A stretch of 64,000 nucleotides of DNA from Prochilodus magdalenae (Eukaryota > Chordata > Actinopteri > Characiformes > Prochilodontidae). The notes under the pieces are model-generated. The model was not told the DNA's origin and searched no databases. It saw only the letters and a program-made list of their open reading frames with translations. Within the stretch, counting starts at the first letter, position 1, and each line of letters opens with the position of its first letter. The stretch is from the NCBI GenBank assembly GCA_024036415.1, contig JAMWET010005499.1, positions 1 to 64,000 on the forward strand, given 5' to 3'. Made by a program: the position numbers and the translations under genes. Below are positions 11,601-24,003 of this stretch, in pieces.

Positions 11601-11843
11601 ACTCCTTTTTGTTGTATAAAGTTACAAAATTCCATTTATCAAACCCAAACCATTCGTCAAAAACATCATGTGCTCAAACGTCAACATGTCATGTGCTGCT
11701 TGCTTCTTCTATGAATGAAAACAGTAAAGGCGTGTCTTTTGAAAGACTCACGACCCCTAGTGGAATTTTTTAGCCTAAAACACCTCTGCCGATCGGTAGA
11801 GATGGTACAATCAGTTGCATTGAGCACCCCCTTTATTAAATTA

Positions 11844-12415
11844 CAGTGGTGGACAGGTATTGAGGAAATGTAAGTAGTTTTTTTGTGTATCAGTACTTTA
11901 GAGAGGTGATCCCATTTTGGGTGACTTTTTGCTTGAACTCCACCATTTCAAACTCAAATATCCCATTTTTTACTCCATGCAATTTGTCATTCCTTTCAGC
12001 TTAAGTGCTTGTAAAAACAGATGCAAAAGAGCAAAGGAAGACTCGTTTGTAAACCTGTGTTTAAAGTTTTTAAGTTTTTATTCAACTTTAACTTGTAACT
12101 AAGTTGCAAATAAATCTGAAACTTTGCTTGGTTTGCAAAAAGCTATTTTATATTTCTACCTAACATTTAAAGTAGACATCATTGTCAGACTTATTAATGA
12201 TGTCCTTCTAAAAGATTGGTGGAGTCTTTACACCTAAAATGAGTCTTGTTCCATAAATGACAATAATTAGATGATGGTAATTAGAGCCATAACAAATCAT
12301 GTTAATTTTACTCCCCGTACTTAAGTACATCTGAAGGCAAAAACATTCATACTTTTACTCAAGTAGATCTCTACTTTAACTCCAGTACATGGTTTGTGTA
12401 CTTCGTCCACCACTG
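11844..12415. mobile_element. hAT-like MITE, 572 bp
   Basis: The two ends are exact 11 bp inverted repeats, CAGTGGTGGAC at the left and GTCCACCACTG at the right. They are followed inward by related sequence (AAATGTAAGTAG versus a GTACTTAAGTACA-rich subterminal part). The flanks are TTAAATTA and TTAAAATA, which match at 7 of 8 positions, as expected for an aged 8 bp target-site duplication of a hAT element. The interior has no transposase; the 61-codon frame inside is not recognisable. Confidence 0.65.
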
Positions 12416-13004
12416 TTAAAATATAGTGACTCAAAATGTGCTCTACCAAAATGTTGAGCAGGAAGTTAATGAAGATGGTTTATGAAAAAATGTCGATAAA
12501 TGTAAACTACTGTTTCAGGTATTAGGCAGTGTGTGTTATTTCATGTAATATGTTTGATGTGAAGTGGTTCATTCCAGAGAAACATACAGAGGTAGAATTG
12601 GTCACAGTGGTGGTGATGGGAACCGGACAAGTGTTTAATTAGAGCTTTCTTACAGAAAATGATTATATGAAATGGTTGGGAATATGCTGCCTGCTGACTG
12701 AGATATTACTGTAAGACAGATTTGAACTAAGAGTATAGTCCTAAATGTTTAAAAGTAATATGCAGTGTATTCCAAAAAGTATCATGTCTGCACATTTTAA
12801 TGCACAATTAGTTATTTACTATTTTCTAATGCATATTAATGTTTAAAAAGTATGTAGTGACTTATTTTCAACAACAAATCATGTAAGTTGCCCGAAGTGT
12901 ATTTGCATATGACTGCATAGTTGAATCTTGTTGCCTATGCTGCATGAACTAAAGCAATTTTCTTCACTCTGGAGCTTAGTGTATTCAGCACTGTAACACC
13001 CTTG
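12416..13004. other. Unannotated AT-rich sequence
   Basis: No feature recognised between the MITE and the repeat fragment at 13.0 kb. Confidence 0.4.
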
Positions 13005-13130
13005 ACTCAGCTTGGTAATTAGCTGACGAGTTGAATCAAGTATATAAAGCAGGAAGAAGAATAAACTGAGAAGTGCTGGGCCCTCCAGGGCAGGGAGTTA
13101 AGATCACTGGGCTTATGTTTTTTTATAAAA
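13005..13130 (+). repeat. Degraded interspersed repeat fragment
   Basis: CTTGGTAATTAGCTGACGAG and GAAGTGCTGGGCCCTCCAGG in this order resemble a common fish repeat that carries ATTAGCTGATGAGTTGAATC and GGGCCCTCCAGGACCAGG. Recalled match, heavily diverged, class unknown. Confidence 0.4.
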
Positions 13131-14384
13131 GGGATTTAGTTCTATCACCACATGTCAGTGAAGGACGCGCCGGAAAACAAGTTTGGTCAATGGCACAAGA
13201 AGCGACTTGAATTTAATGTTGCGATATATGAAAAAAAAAATGAACTGCCATTTGGTATAGTCAGACGTCCTGCAGATGTCCAAGATTTGCTGCAGTGAAA
13301 TTACTGTCTTTTCTTCATCAGGATCTTTTGCATGTACAATGGAAAGTCATATGGTTAGAAAATGAATGGCCCGTGCTGGTTTTAAGGCCCACTACTAATT
13401 ACAAAGCAAAGGGATTTTCCAGTGGTCTGTAACCGCTGCCCTAGGGGAATGTCGCTCAATAGAGAAGCTTCCATTATAGTGTATGAACATTCCATGGAAT
13501 TAAGCCATTACTCCTGGAATGCCCTTGTGACCTGGAACACCCGTGACCAAAATACAGCGGTGCAGCACCCAGGTCTGCAAGGGGAATTTACGAAACTATA
13601 GTGCAATGAGTTATTCACTAAAGAGTTAAAACCTGCTGCACATTTACGGTGAAAATCCTGTAGTAATATACAGTAATCCTTAAATATTCCATAAAAGGTC
13701 AATCTTGATATCAAAGGAATGGCCAGATTCTACAGTGATTAGCAGTTACTTGCAAGGCATACTGGGAAAGTGTGAAAGTGTTTCAGTTTAATTATATAAT
13801 ACGTTTTGCATGCTTTGTAACCGTGCAGGAAATTCAGTTAACAAGTCTATCCTGTAGTGTCACATTAAACCAGACATTCAGTAACTGCCAGCTGTGCAGT
13901 CTTAACAACTGGCATAATTTCATGTAAGTGCATGTTAGGTCCTAAACATATTTTGCATAAGGTGTGCTTTATAAGTAGAGTAAAGCTGTTGTAATTATCA
14001 GGCTGATTCAATATTAAGTGTTACATAATACATAATAAAATATTACTCCTTAAAGTAGGAGGGGCATGGTGCTGTATATAAACAACAGCTTACTGGTGAA
14101 ACGCTACAGTTGTGCCGTAGAAGCATCTATTTAGTACACACACCCATTTTGCACACACATTTACACCCTGTGATTTGGGCCTATAATGAGACAGATTTGG
14201 TGAGTAGTTTGATAAATAGTTTCTGCCCTGATTGGCTGGTTTATAGTGAGGCAATGCAATGATCAGACATAAGCAACATGTTGAAAAGGGCACAGGCAAT
14301 CAAACAATGTGAATCTCTGTGTAAACTCAGTCATGATACTACTAGTCACATATACCTATACTACCTGTTACCTATACTAGCTAC
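13131..14384. other. Unannotated sequence
   Basis: No repeat family or convincing coding frame recognised. Confidence 0.4.
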
Positions 14385-14834
14385 TTGCTTGTTGTTAATC
14401 TCAACAACACAAAGTTACACATAGCTGCTACTTATTGCTGTTGGGCATCCTTGTCTGTCTGTCTTTCAGTCTTGTCATGTCCATGTGCTGTTTGTCACTC
14501 TGTTCCATGTGCTTCTGTTTGTTTTGCTCTTTTGCTCCTCCTGTCTCCACCCTCTTGTCAGGCCCCTCACCTGTTTCTGGCTCCACCCCTTCCCAGGTGT
14601 CACTCGTTAGCCCTTGTTGTTTTAAACTCCATGTTGTGCCCTTTGTTCTTGCATGGCGTTTGTTCCCCTGCTGGGGTCTTGTTTTCATGCCTGGTGTTTT
14701 GTCTCCTTGTCCGTTGGTTGTGTCTCCCTGCTGGTTAAATGTCTTTATGTTGGTTTGGCTTTTGTTTCATCTTGTTTGTTAGTCATTAAAACTTGAATTT
14801 GCATCCCGTCTCCACGTCCTGTCTCCGTGTTACA
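14385..14834 (+). mobile_element. Pyrimidine-rich LTR-like block
   Basis: Strongly T/C-rich plus strand, an ATTAAA polyadenylation-like signal near 14785, and a right end TTTGCATCCCGTCTC...GTGTTACATAGGGG. That end matches the right end of the block at 52962-53454 (TTGCATCCCGCCTC...CGTTACACAGGGG). I infer a degraded long terminal repeat of the Ty3/gypsy kind. No left terminus or target-site duplication could be found, so it may be truncated. The two overlapping long frames here are caused by lack of purines, not by a gene. Confidence 0.45.
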
Positions 14835-15936
14835 TAGGGGTTGTGGCTAATAAAAGTGGAACTTCTCTTCAGTATTTGCTATAAAATTTTAAGGGGAAAC
14901 TGAGTATTGAGTAAAAACTGAGTACTGAGTAAGAAGCTGACCAATAGGAAGCCAACAGCCTGACAGAATACTTTTCATTGCTGGGAATAATACTTTTCTT
15001 CACATAGTCCACTATTTTTATTGCTGTTGGACGGTTGTTACATGTCCTTGACTGTAACATAGCTATCAGATATTTAGGATTTGGCCTGTTTACCATCCTT
15101 TCTTGCCCATTTGTATTTAAAGGAAGAGATGACAGTGTTGGAGGTTCACTGTATGTCCCTTATATGTATTTAACTCTCCTTATCAAACTATGCAAATGTA
15201 AATACAGTTTTCCATTATATTGCACCTTTAATATTGATTGACTATCGTGCCATGCTTTTAGTTTGGGTCATAAATAGCCAAACTTGATCAAATATAAAGA
15301 AAACCTCTATAGTAACCTATAATAATCTGCTGGTGCCCCTACGGAAATCTACTGAAACATGATTTCACATGAAACTTTTGGGATGTTCTAGATTAAACAG
15401 GATCTTTAATGCCGGTAAAAGATGATCCATGTTTCATTTTCACAATGATTCATTTAGTATAGAGCACTAACCTAAAATTTTAGGTGTTTTCCATTTCTAG
15501 CTACTGACTGGCCTGCACTGCTGCGGCTACCACTCACGACATATCTAGGACTTCCTGAAGTCCCCGGGTGACATTTTTCTCACAAACACTTTTGAAGTGT
15601 GATAGCTTCATTTTACTGTCAGTTCCTAGTTATGTTAGTGGTAAATGTTACAAAGTAGGCCTTCAGTTCTAACCAAGGAGACAGCTTGCTCAGTGTTATC
15701 TGTCTAGGTGTGTTTCAAGAATTTAACCTTTTCATTTCCTGTTAAAAAACTCAAAAATGGAATAAGACAGACCTTTCAGAGTTTACCACAAGCACAGCAC
15801 TTCCTTTAAAGGCCTAGAGATCCTCTGTGGGTTCCTGACTGATTGCAAAGTGCTGTGTGGGTACTGCAGTAGATAAGTAAGCCTGTGAATAAGCAACACT
15901 GTTGATGTGGAGGAACTTCCTGTAATCTATTCTTTT
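14835..15936. other. Unannotated sequence
   Basis: No repeat family or convincing coding frame recognised. Confidence 0.4.
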
Positions 15937-16196
15937 AGGATAGACTTTAAAGTTCTGCTATTAGTCTATAAAGCTCTAAATAATCCAGCACCATCTTGCA
16001 TCACAGAATGTCCCTCTTTTTATGTGCCAAAAGCTCCGGATCTTAGACCTGCAGTGACTTTCTGCAAATACCTTTAAAATACCTCTAAAATACAGAATCT
16101 ATTTCAGCTATTCTGCTTCCAATCTTCTGAACTCAATACCTACTCAATAACTTCTACTGGACAGTCAAGCTTTAAACACACCAATAAGAAACATTT
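15937..16196 (+). pseudogene. LINE ORF2 C-terminal remnant
   Basis: A 46-codon open stretch starts RIDFKVLLLVYKALNNPAPS and ends at TAA 16075-16077. The FKVLLLVYKALN.PAP motif is characteristic of the C-terminal region of LINE reverse transcriptase proteins in fish, where KALNGLAPSYL is usual. Decayed continuation (FQSSELN, SSFKHTNKKHL) runs to the edge of the palindrome at 16197. There is no reverse transcriptase core, so this is a 5'-truncated dead copy. Clade assignment beyond non-LTR retrotransposon is uncertain. Confidence 0.7.
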
Positions 16197-16214
16197 AAAA
16201 ATATCTCTCTATGG

Positions 16215-16246
<32 letters not shown>

Positions 16247-16264
16247 CCATAGAGAGATATTTTT
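16197..16264. repeat. Perfect 68 bp AT-rich palindrome
   Basis: The left half AAAATATCTCTCTATGGCTA plus TATATATATATATA is the exact reverse complement of the right half with no spacer; the axis lies between 16230 and 16231. The innermost 28 bp are TA dinucleotides, so the unique arms are about 20 bp each. Such palindromic AT-rich repeats can form cruciforms. Confidence 0.95.
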
Positions 16265-18094
16265 TTTATATATATATGTATATGTATTTGTGTGTGTATA
16301 TATAATTAATACTTATATATTAAGTATTATAAACGATGCTTTATGTTTTTTAGTTTTCCATATGGTTGCCAGGAAGGGTTGCCAGGTCCAGCAAAGATCC
16401 CTAGCCCACCAATACATTTTAAAATTAGATAGGAAACTTGATGGGAAATTATTGAATCCATCAACAGTGGGTGTGCATTCTGTACTAAACACTCCACAAT
16501 GAAAAGAGACAGTTTCTTGTGATGTGTGCATGCTCTGCCCTAATCACAACTTGATTGTTTTGCTCAAAGGGGAGCATTATGTCATTCTGTTTCCCCTCGC
16601 ATCCCAGCCCTGATTCTCCCATTATCTTGGAGAAGTTACAAATTTCAGTTTCCTTCCAGCATACCAACTGTCAACAGAAGCGTGACGGTGGGGTTTACTC
16701 AGATGAGCTCCACAGCTCTGGATCCAGACGTCATCGTAAAGCTCACAATGTCGGCAATCAAAACCGAAATCGATGTTTAATGAAATCCATTCCCCTCCAC
16801 ATTCCATTCACAGTATCACACCTCCATCTGAATAGATCTAATGGCTTTGGCTTGCCAGAGTAAATAGGGGCACAATTGGTGAGAGTGAATCAGCATTGTT
16901 GAGGGTAACGGGGCAGGGCTGTGAAAAGTAGACTTGAAAAAATTCCTGGAAATGCACACAGTTGGCAAGGAAACGGGCTGGTTGTGTGGATTCAATACCG
17001 GCATGCAAGCCGGGCAAGTCACTTCACTCTAAAGAGCATGATGTAACCGTGGGCCAACAGAGGGGACGGTTTACAGGGGTGAAATGGGAAAATGCCATTT
17101 TCAAAGTGTTTGTTTTGAGGATGTGATGGCGTGTACAGTCTCTCTGACAGAGCTTATCTTTACTGCAAGCACTTTATAGGCGGCCCACAATACACAGCCC
17201 GATACGACAATGAGTTCTCTTCTTTCTTTTTCTTTTTTTCCCCTTTTTCAACAAGGAAGACTAGCATTTCTATATTGTTCCTGTAAGTGCTTCTGTGTCA
17301 ACAGTACGCACTCCACAACCCCTTTTGAAGAGGCTTGATACTGTTACACTACTTATGTTTGCCCTGTTGTCAATGCGGCCACAATTATAGCTCTCAGGCA
17401 GGCGTCAATACACCTGTAATGAAACAGTGTTCTCCCTGACCACCACCTGAGGCGGTCGTAAAAATGGCCTTCATGATCCCTATGGATTCTTCTTTCTTTA
17501 CCGAGACGTTCATTAATTAGTCTCATGTGATTACTATAGACATGGAAGAAGCACGAAACAGCTAATATCGCCCAACTGCAAAACTGCAAAACGCCAGGCT
17601 TGCTGGCGGCAGAGTCGTGTTTGTTAGGCTCATAAAAGTAGTATCTTCACTCAGAGGAGTTTCTGTTCAGCATAAGACAAGCAAAAACTTTAGTCATGGT
17701 GGGAGCGTGAGGAGCCTTCTATGAATAGACTGTATAATTAATACTGATTAGTTTGGTCTGATCTATCCTTGTACGCTGCATAATGACTAACCCTGGAATG
17801 GATTAGAAGAGGCGCGTTCAACGAGTTTAAGCTGTATCTTAGGATTCCTTAAACCCATTCACCACAGTAACTCAGTAGCACATAAGAACATGTGTTAACC
17901 AGGAGAAGCACGGAATATCGCTGCTAGCAGAGAAAGTTCCCAGAACTTGGCTAATGTTACCTACAAGTTCTAAGAAGGTTAGAAAGAAAGTGTTTTAATC
18001 TACTATTCAGAGAACATTTCAGTGATGTTTAGAATGTTCCCATTAGGTTAAATGTTTGCTAAGACATAACATTGTACTTGCAACATGCAGAAGA
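16265..18094. other. Non-repetitive block, possible conserved non-coding sequence
   Basis: From about 16370 to 17640 the sequence has mixed composition, no simple repeats and no match to the repeat families in this window. The 102-codon frame at 16555-16863 lacks any motif. The texture would fit a conserved non-coding element, but this is only an impression; no comparison was possible. Confidence 0.3.
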
Positions 18095-18307
18095 AGTGGT
18101 TGGTGTGGCGCAGCAGATAACACCATTACCCACCAGGATTCTACATGTGGGAAACTGGGGTTCGATTCCTGGTCTGGGTGCCTATGCTGTACTCCATCAA
18201 TAAGAATCCTTGGGCAAGACTCCTAACACTACATTGGCCTACCTGTAACATGATTGACCTTGTAAGTCGCTCTGGATAAGAGCGTCAGCTAAATGCTGTA
18301 GATGAGG
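18095..18307 (+). repeat. tRNA-derived SINE, copy 2
   Basis: Head TGGTTGGTGTGGCGCAGCAG carries an A-box-like TGGCGCAGCAG and a clear B box GGTTCGATTCC about 45 bp downstream, the internal polymerase III promoter of a tRNA-derived SINE. The body has CTTGGGCAAGACTCCTAACA and the 3' tail is GTAAGTCGCTCTGGATAAGA with GCTAAATGCTG. It has the best preserved head of the three SINEs here and is the only one on the plus strand. Confidence 0.88.
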
Positions 18308-18704
18308 ATGTTTTGAGGATCAGTTCATTTTCAGGGCAACATTTGGAAAATGTTTTATAAAGGTGGCTGGGATCTAAGATGATGGAATGTTTTCCTACCT
18401 AGTAATGGAGCATTGTATTCCATATACTGTTTCTACAACAAGCCATTTGTGGCTGGGACGCTTGCAAACTCAGTTAAACTCTTCACCTTTTAAATGATGA
18501 ACATGGCATTCACAAGCCACATAGAATAAATGAGGTTTAATTTCACGAACATTTGTCATTTTTCTGGCCCAATCTGAACTAAATTACTGAATCATAAAAC
18601 AGCATTGTTTCATATTCATAAGCAAAACTGTAAAAAAGAAAGAAACCATGGGAGTTTTCCTTTTGAATCATGTAGCATTATGTGTTTGATTCAGTTTGCC
18701 TTAC
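18308..18704. other. Unannotated sequence
   Basis: No feature recognised between the SINE and the palindromic MITE. Confidence 0.4.
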
Positions 18705-19265
18705 TCGACATCTGTAGTCCATCTGTTTCTCTTCATACTTTGTTATTCACTTTTCACCCTGTTCTTTAATGGTCAGGAGCCCACAGGACCACCCCAGGAC
18801 CACCACAGAGCAAGTATTATGTGGGTGGTGAATCATTCTCAGCATTGTGTTGGTCTAAGTGGATCAGACACAGCAGGGCTGCGGTAGTGTTTAAACACTG
18901 TGTCCACTTACTGTCCACTCTATTAGACACTTTTACCTTGCTGGTCCACCTTGTACAGTCAGAGGCGTAAGCTTGTTTGCTGCTGCAGAGTTTGTGTTGG
19001 TCATCCTCTAGTCCTTCATCAGTGGTAACATTGTGCTGTCCACACGACACTGTTGGTTTGATAGTTTTGATCAGTGGACGATTTTCATCTGTGTCTGATA
19101 ATCTCACACCAGCCCAACACACACTAACACACCACCACTACATCAGTGTCACTGCAGTGCTGAGAATGATCCACCACCCAAATACTATCTGCTCTGTGGT
19201 GGTGATGTGGGGGTCCTGAAAAAAGAAAAACAGGGTGAAAGTGGGCTAACAAATTACGCAGATAT
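18705..19265. mobile_element. Palindromic MITE, nearly full (copy 2)
   Basis: The left arm (GTGAATCATTCTCAGCA, GGATCAGACACAGCAG, GTGTTTAAACACTGTG) is inverted in the right arm (TGTGTCTGATAATCTCACACC, CACTGCAGTGCTGAGAATGA, TCCACCACC), making a long imperfect hairpin of about 500 bp. The interior carries TGTCCACTCTATTAGACAC and other sequence shared with the 43.8 kb copy. The outermost ends seen at 5797 are missing on both sides. There is no coding capacity. Confidence 0.8.
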
Positions 19266-20080
19266 CGATTATTAACAAAGTGAGCACGTTAAAGTAAAGC
19301 AGCGTTTGATGCATGGAGCAGTTTTAAAGTGACTCAGTACAAAGCGCTGGCATAGAGCAACTGACTGATTAGGCTGCACCTTGTGTTCACAGCCAATGAC
19401 GTTTCCAGGACCTCCAGAAGACTTGGAGTGACGTTTTGATGGCGTCATTGGTTCCACCTATTGGAAATCAAAACACTATCCATTGATTCTTCTGTCATTT
19501 GTAATTATGCTCATTGATATAACACATTACGGCAGCACATTAAGTCAGTCTTAACTAACAGGAGAGCTTGCTTGGCTAAGTCTCCCTAGACACCATGGAG
19601 AAAAGCAATTTCTCAGTGACTGACATTCTGAGGGCCGTTTTATAAGGTTAACCCTTTCAGGAGGGTTTCCATTAATGTAACGATGACATAAGAGTACTGT
19701 AATACTTGCAGAGAACAAACACCAGCATTAATCTACAAACTGAACGTCATTAGATCTTCAGAAGGCCTAGAAGGCCCTGAAGGTTCACCTCTGGTTCGTT
19801 ATCAAATTTAGAGACCAAGCCAATCAGGTCAGTGTAGTTTTTATCTGGAAACTGGTTTCGAACATTACTGTGGGCCAGCATGACTGTGATGTAAACGTGG
19901 CCCCCTAAAAACAACTTGGTGAGAGACGATTCAAAGGGTCCAAGCACTGTGCACCATAATGGAGCCAGTACAAATCAGAAATGTCTCTGTTTATAATGGA
20001 TGTTGGTTTGTTTTCAAAAGAAGATGTATCTGGTGGTTTAACCGCTTACATAGTGGTTAAGTGCCAGTCCAACATCATCT
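19266..20080. other. Unannotated sequence
   Basis: No repeat family or convincing coding frame recognised. Confidence 0.4.
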
Positions 20081-20360
20081 GGCTTGTCGCCAACTTTCCA
20101 AAAAAGTAAAAATATAAATACATTTCAATTAAAACAGTGTGCAGTGATTTGTGAATCTCTTAGGCTCATATTTTATTTACGGTACAACACAGAAAACATA
20201 TCAGATGCTGAAAGTGAGACATTTTACCATTTCATTAGTCCATTTAGAACTAGATTAAAAAAGCTGAAACAGGGCCATGCCTACCATTGTGTAGCATCCC
20301 CTCTTCTTTTAACAGCTGTTTATAAATGCCTGGGAAGTGAAGAGTGCTGGTGATAGAACT
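20081..20360 (+). mobile_element. MITE-like fragment of a common teleost repeat
   Basis: CAACTTTCCAAAAAAGT followed by GCAGTGATTTGTGAATCTCT, CATATTTTATTTAC and GAAAACATATCAGATGCTGA resembles the end of a widespread fish repeat with the consensus GCAATGATTTGCAAATCTC...ATATTTTATTCACAATAG. I recall it as Tc1/mariner-related. The inner part is diverged and the right end is not defined. Confidence 0.55.
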
Positions 20361-22090
20361 GAACAAATTCATACAATGGTGGAGACAAAAACATTTGCAC
20401 TAAATAGCTCCCAATATGTCAATTGTTTCCCCTGAAAATAAGAAACTACAGGTATTTATTAGTGCAATTTTGTTCTTTTGCATTAATTCTGATGTTATAT
20501 ACTATATTAAACAGTTTGCTCATAACAAAAAATGATTCATTATGTACCACAACAGTTCAGAAAGTAAAGAGTAGGGACCTTATATGTTTATATACTGTAT
20601 TTACATCACAGGTTCCCAAGCTTGATCCTGCAGTAACCCATTTCAATTTATGTTTAACTGTTAGAATTACACTTAACATACATTGTGGGGTTTCTTTTTC
20701 CACATCCTTGTGGAAACAGATGTCTACTATTGTATAATATCACTCGCCCTGTCTTGTTATGAGTCATTGTATCGAACTGATTACCCTATTTGTCGCAGTA
20801 GCATATTAAATTGAAATGTGAATGTACATAAACTAGTTCATGGCCTGAGTGTACATATAACACAAACGTATGCTGATCCATGTCTTGCGTCACTCTCTTT
20901 GTTTTCCGATTTTGCCTGAAGCCACTGATATTGAACTTCACCCAAATGTATCAGGCACTAGGCCAAAGGTTTATTGACATTCCGGACAAATGCTCGAGGA
21001 AACCCCATCTACTGAGTGCTATACAATAACACAAACACCTAACACCATGGCTGCCAGATCTTGTATGCATAGTGGAGGGTTACTCCCCGACACACCTTTG
21101 GGATTCACATTCCAAAGGCTTGAGAACTCTCGGTGAAACCCATGCAAGCTATGGAAAAGCTGAGAGCGAGAGAAAAACAACACAAGGAGTCATAAAGAAA
21201 ATGTTGCAACACAAAGAGTCATAAAGAAACCAATGGACACCAAGCAAGGGTTACCTGAGAGCACGGGGAAAACACCTACTCCAGGCATGCCCAGACAAGA
21301 GTGGCAGTAACCAACACAGCAATAGCTCACAGAAAAAAGTGGGGGAGGGCACATTCCACTGGTGACAGAGCACAAAGGAAAGTAATAAACATGCATGTCA
21401 GCGAGTTTACTTAAATAAAATTGGACACGTTTTATTTTATACCCTACAGGATCTGCTAGGACATTTCCAGAGCTCATGCACATGATAACTTAAACAGAAG
21501 GAGAAATGCAACTACAATCATGTTTTATAGGAGAAGTAGTTCTGACATGTCTTCTACTGGGTAAGGCTTTTTTATTACCATAGGAAAGTAGTTCAGCTGC
21601 AAGTTTACAAGGAGAATATCCACATAAACTTTTACCATACTATTAATCTGTCAACCATATAGGGTAGTGAAAAGCTGGTGTTTATTAATCATCTGCAAAG
21701 GCCTGGGGCTGAATTGACTCAGCAGCTCATCTCTGCACTGAATAAAAGAAATGAAAGCAACAGGAGATTCCATTTACTGCAGCTTTCTAATCCTTAGTCA
21801 TACAAAGTCACTTTCAAAAACAGTTGGCACAGCAGGAAAAATAAAAACACAAAAACAGACAGCTTATATCTGCAAATCCTTTTTGACAAGTATTACATTG
21901 AAAACCGTGTTGTTTAACTTTCTTGTTTTGTCTTGTTTGTTATTATCCTTCCTTCCACGGCAGCAGCATGTAGCTCATGAAGGAAGTCACACATCGTGAG
22001 CTGGCTTGATGGGCATATAAGGTTCTCAACTGATGAGGGTACATCCTTGCAGATCATGTAGCGAAAACTGTATTCCATATGCCAGATGAG
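20361..22090. other. Unannotated sequence
   Basis: No repeat family or convincing coding frame recognised. Frames up to about 104 codons lack motifs. Confidence 0.4.
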
Positions 22091-22385
22091 ATCTTCCAGC
22101 TAGACAAGTCTGACACTGGTTGGAAGAGCATGACCAAGACTTCCAAGTACTACCCTGGCCCCCTGATTCCCCAGACATGAACCCAATTGAGCATCTGTGG
22201 GATCACCTCAGTCGTAGCGTTCGCTCTATGGATCCTCCGCCACACACCGTCCAGCAGCTGTGGGATGCATTCGTTGTCTTCAGCATGGCTCCAGATACCT
22301 GTGACAACCTATTAGTCACTAACCTATTAAGTTACTCCCAGCCCATCTATCTGCTGTCCATGCTGCACACGGCAGTTACTCTGAA
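22091..22385 (+). pseudogene. Tc1-like transposase C-terminal fragment
   Basis: The catalytic end of a Tc1/mariner DDE transposase. A degraded IFQLD (normally FQQDNA, second catalytic Asp) is followed, after a small deletion and frameshift, by LEEHDQDFQ and VLPWPPDSPDMNPIEHLW, which holds the catalytic Glu. A RSVRSMDPPPHTVQQLWDAF segment follows. The usual C-terminal GGxTxY is not seen; sequence after about 22310 drifts away. The upstream two thirds of the gene and both terminal inverted repeats are missing, so it is a dead fragment. Confidence 0.88.
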
Positions 22386-24003
22386 TCATTTTTGTATTCA
22401 GATTTTTAAATTAATTTTATTAATGTTATGGATTGTAGGTGATGAAACCCTAAATTCTCTCATGTGTTGATAAATGTTGTTCTTAAACTGTTGGATTACG
22501 CCTTTTGTGAATGCTGCATTTATACCCAACCAGCATCGCATCACCTGTTACATTCAATTTGTTTTTGATCATTCCTCAAACTTCCCAGTCTTCCACCTGT
22601 CCCAGCTTTTTGTGAATACACAGAGGCATCAATTGGAATTAGCATATTTTTATAAAAACAAATGCAGGGTGGCGTGCTGGCCTGGTAGCGTTAGCCATGG
22701 CCCTCTAGTAGTGCTTTGAGTTGACGGTGGAGCTGGGTGTGATTTCTGAGGTAACATTTCTGGCATTCAATGAGGCAGCATGGAGAAGTTGGCACTGGAG
22801 TGCCCGCAGATGTACTGCTGCCAGAGAAGCAGGGTTGGCCTATGCAGCATCTAAGCTGTCACAGCCAAGGAAAGAACTTTTGTAGGGCTGGGGAGGCAGA
22901 CATGGGCTTGGGGGCAGGGGTGGACCGGTGGCTTTGGGCTTGTTGGCTGGGTTTGTTGCCCATTCTCAATGAAGACTGTCGGGTTGGGGACGACCTGCCT
23001 GCTTTCTGACCTTTTCAGCTAGCGCTGGGCAGTAGTTCTCAGTGCTGCTATGGTGAATAAAGAGCAGTACTTTATAGTGCACTGGTGCAAATAATGCTAA
23101 ATCTTTTTGTATGACGGCTGATGAACATAACAGTACACAGCAGCTACAACAGCTGTTATTTATAATAACTATGGCCAATTACAATTTAACGCTCCAATTA
23201 AATCTGCAATAGACTGTTGTTTTGTTTTTAGTCAGTAATGACAGAGGAAAGAACCACAACCCTGTCTCGGCATCCTTCATCTCTTCACTGTACTGACTTT
23301 TTGTTGACTTATGCCATAAGTTATTAGTTTTCCTTTATATTTCTTTTTAAATATCTCAGTATTTATCATAATTGGGGTATTTTCTGAAAGAAAAATCAGA
23401 ATGAATAATCCCTATAGTGCAGTTTCACTGGGGGGGCTTTACGATGACAGATTCCCACCAGTGCTGAGGAACACTGCAGATGTATTTTTTCTGTCTGAAA
23501 TAAAAAAATCACCTCCAGAAGCTCGCTGAAAAAGACAAATGGCCCTCAGACTGTCTCTCGTAGCTCAGTAATGAAGCCTGTAGCACAAAAGCTCATCGGA
23601 GAACTGCCAGAATATGATGTTCTCTCACTCTCTGCGAGAGAAAACGGCTCTCATTAGCAGTGCTCCACACAAGGGTCCATTAATGAAGTGGGTGTGAGAA
23701 AAAGTCGGCGTTGTGGGTTTCAGCCAAGCACCGAATCACTTGAGCGTTATTTTCTCCGGAGACTGCTCGCCTCTGTCCCTGCAGAGCGCTGAATCAAGAC
23801 CTTAATCAAACCTACCAGTGTGTTCTTATGCTACCTCACAGCTTGAAAGTCGTAGGATGAAGCTGAACCCTGCGACCTGTTCACAAAGCACAACCAGCAT
23901 GAGGCATGAGGAGGCAATGCGGATTCAGACAAGCTATAATGGATACTTCACCTTTAAGTTCTAATGTGTGATTAGCTACACATTTAATAAAGAGGATTAT
24001 TCA
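22386..24003. other. Unannotated region including two GC-richer blocks
   Basis: At 22665-23020 the plus strand is G-rich (GGGGAGGCAGACATGGGCTTG) with no recognisable product. At 23480-23870 a block of balanced composition has no repeat match. It contains a small hairpin where TTCTCTCACTCTCTGCGAG meets AGAAAACGGC. Neither has a convincing reading frame. The second block is a candidate for conserved non-coding sequence on texture alone. Confidence 0.3.

Noticed and set aside
14385..14782. Overlapping 117- and 115-codon plus frames and an 86-codon minus frame
   Set aside because: The strand is nearly purine-free, which removes stop codons by chance; the right end matches another LTR-like block and no protein motif is present.
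18095..18180. Possible tRNA gene (A box and B box present)
   Set aside because: No acceptor stem pairing and the sequence continues into the SINE body and tail shared with two other copies; it is the tRNA-derived head of a SINE.
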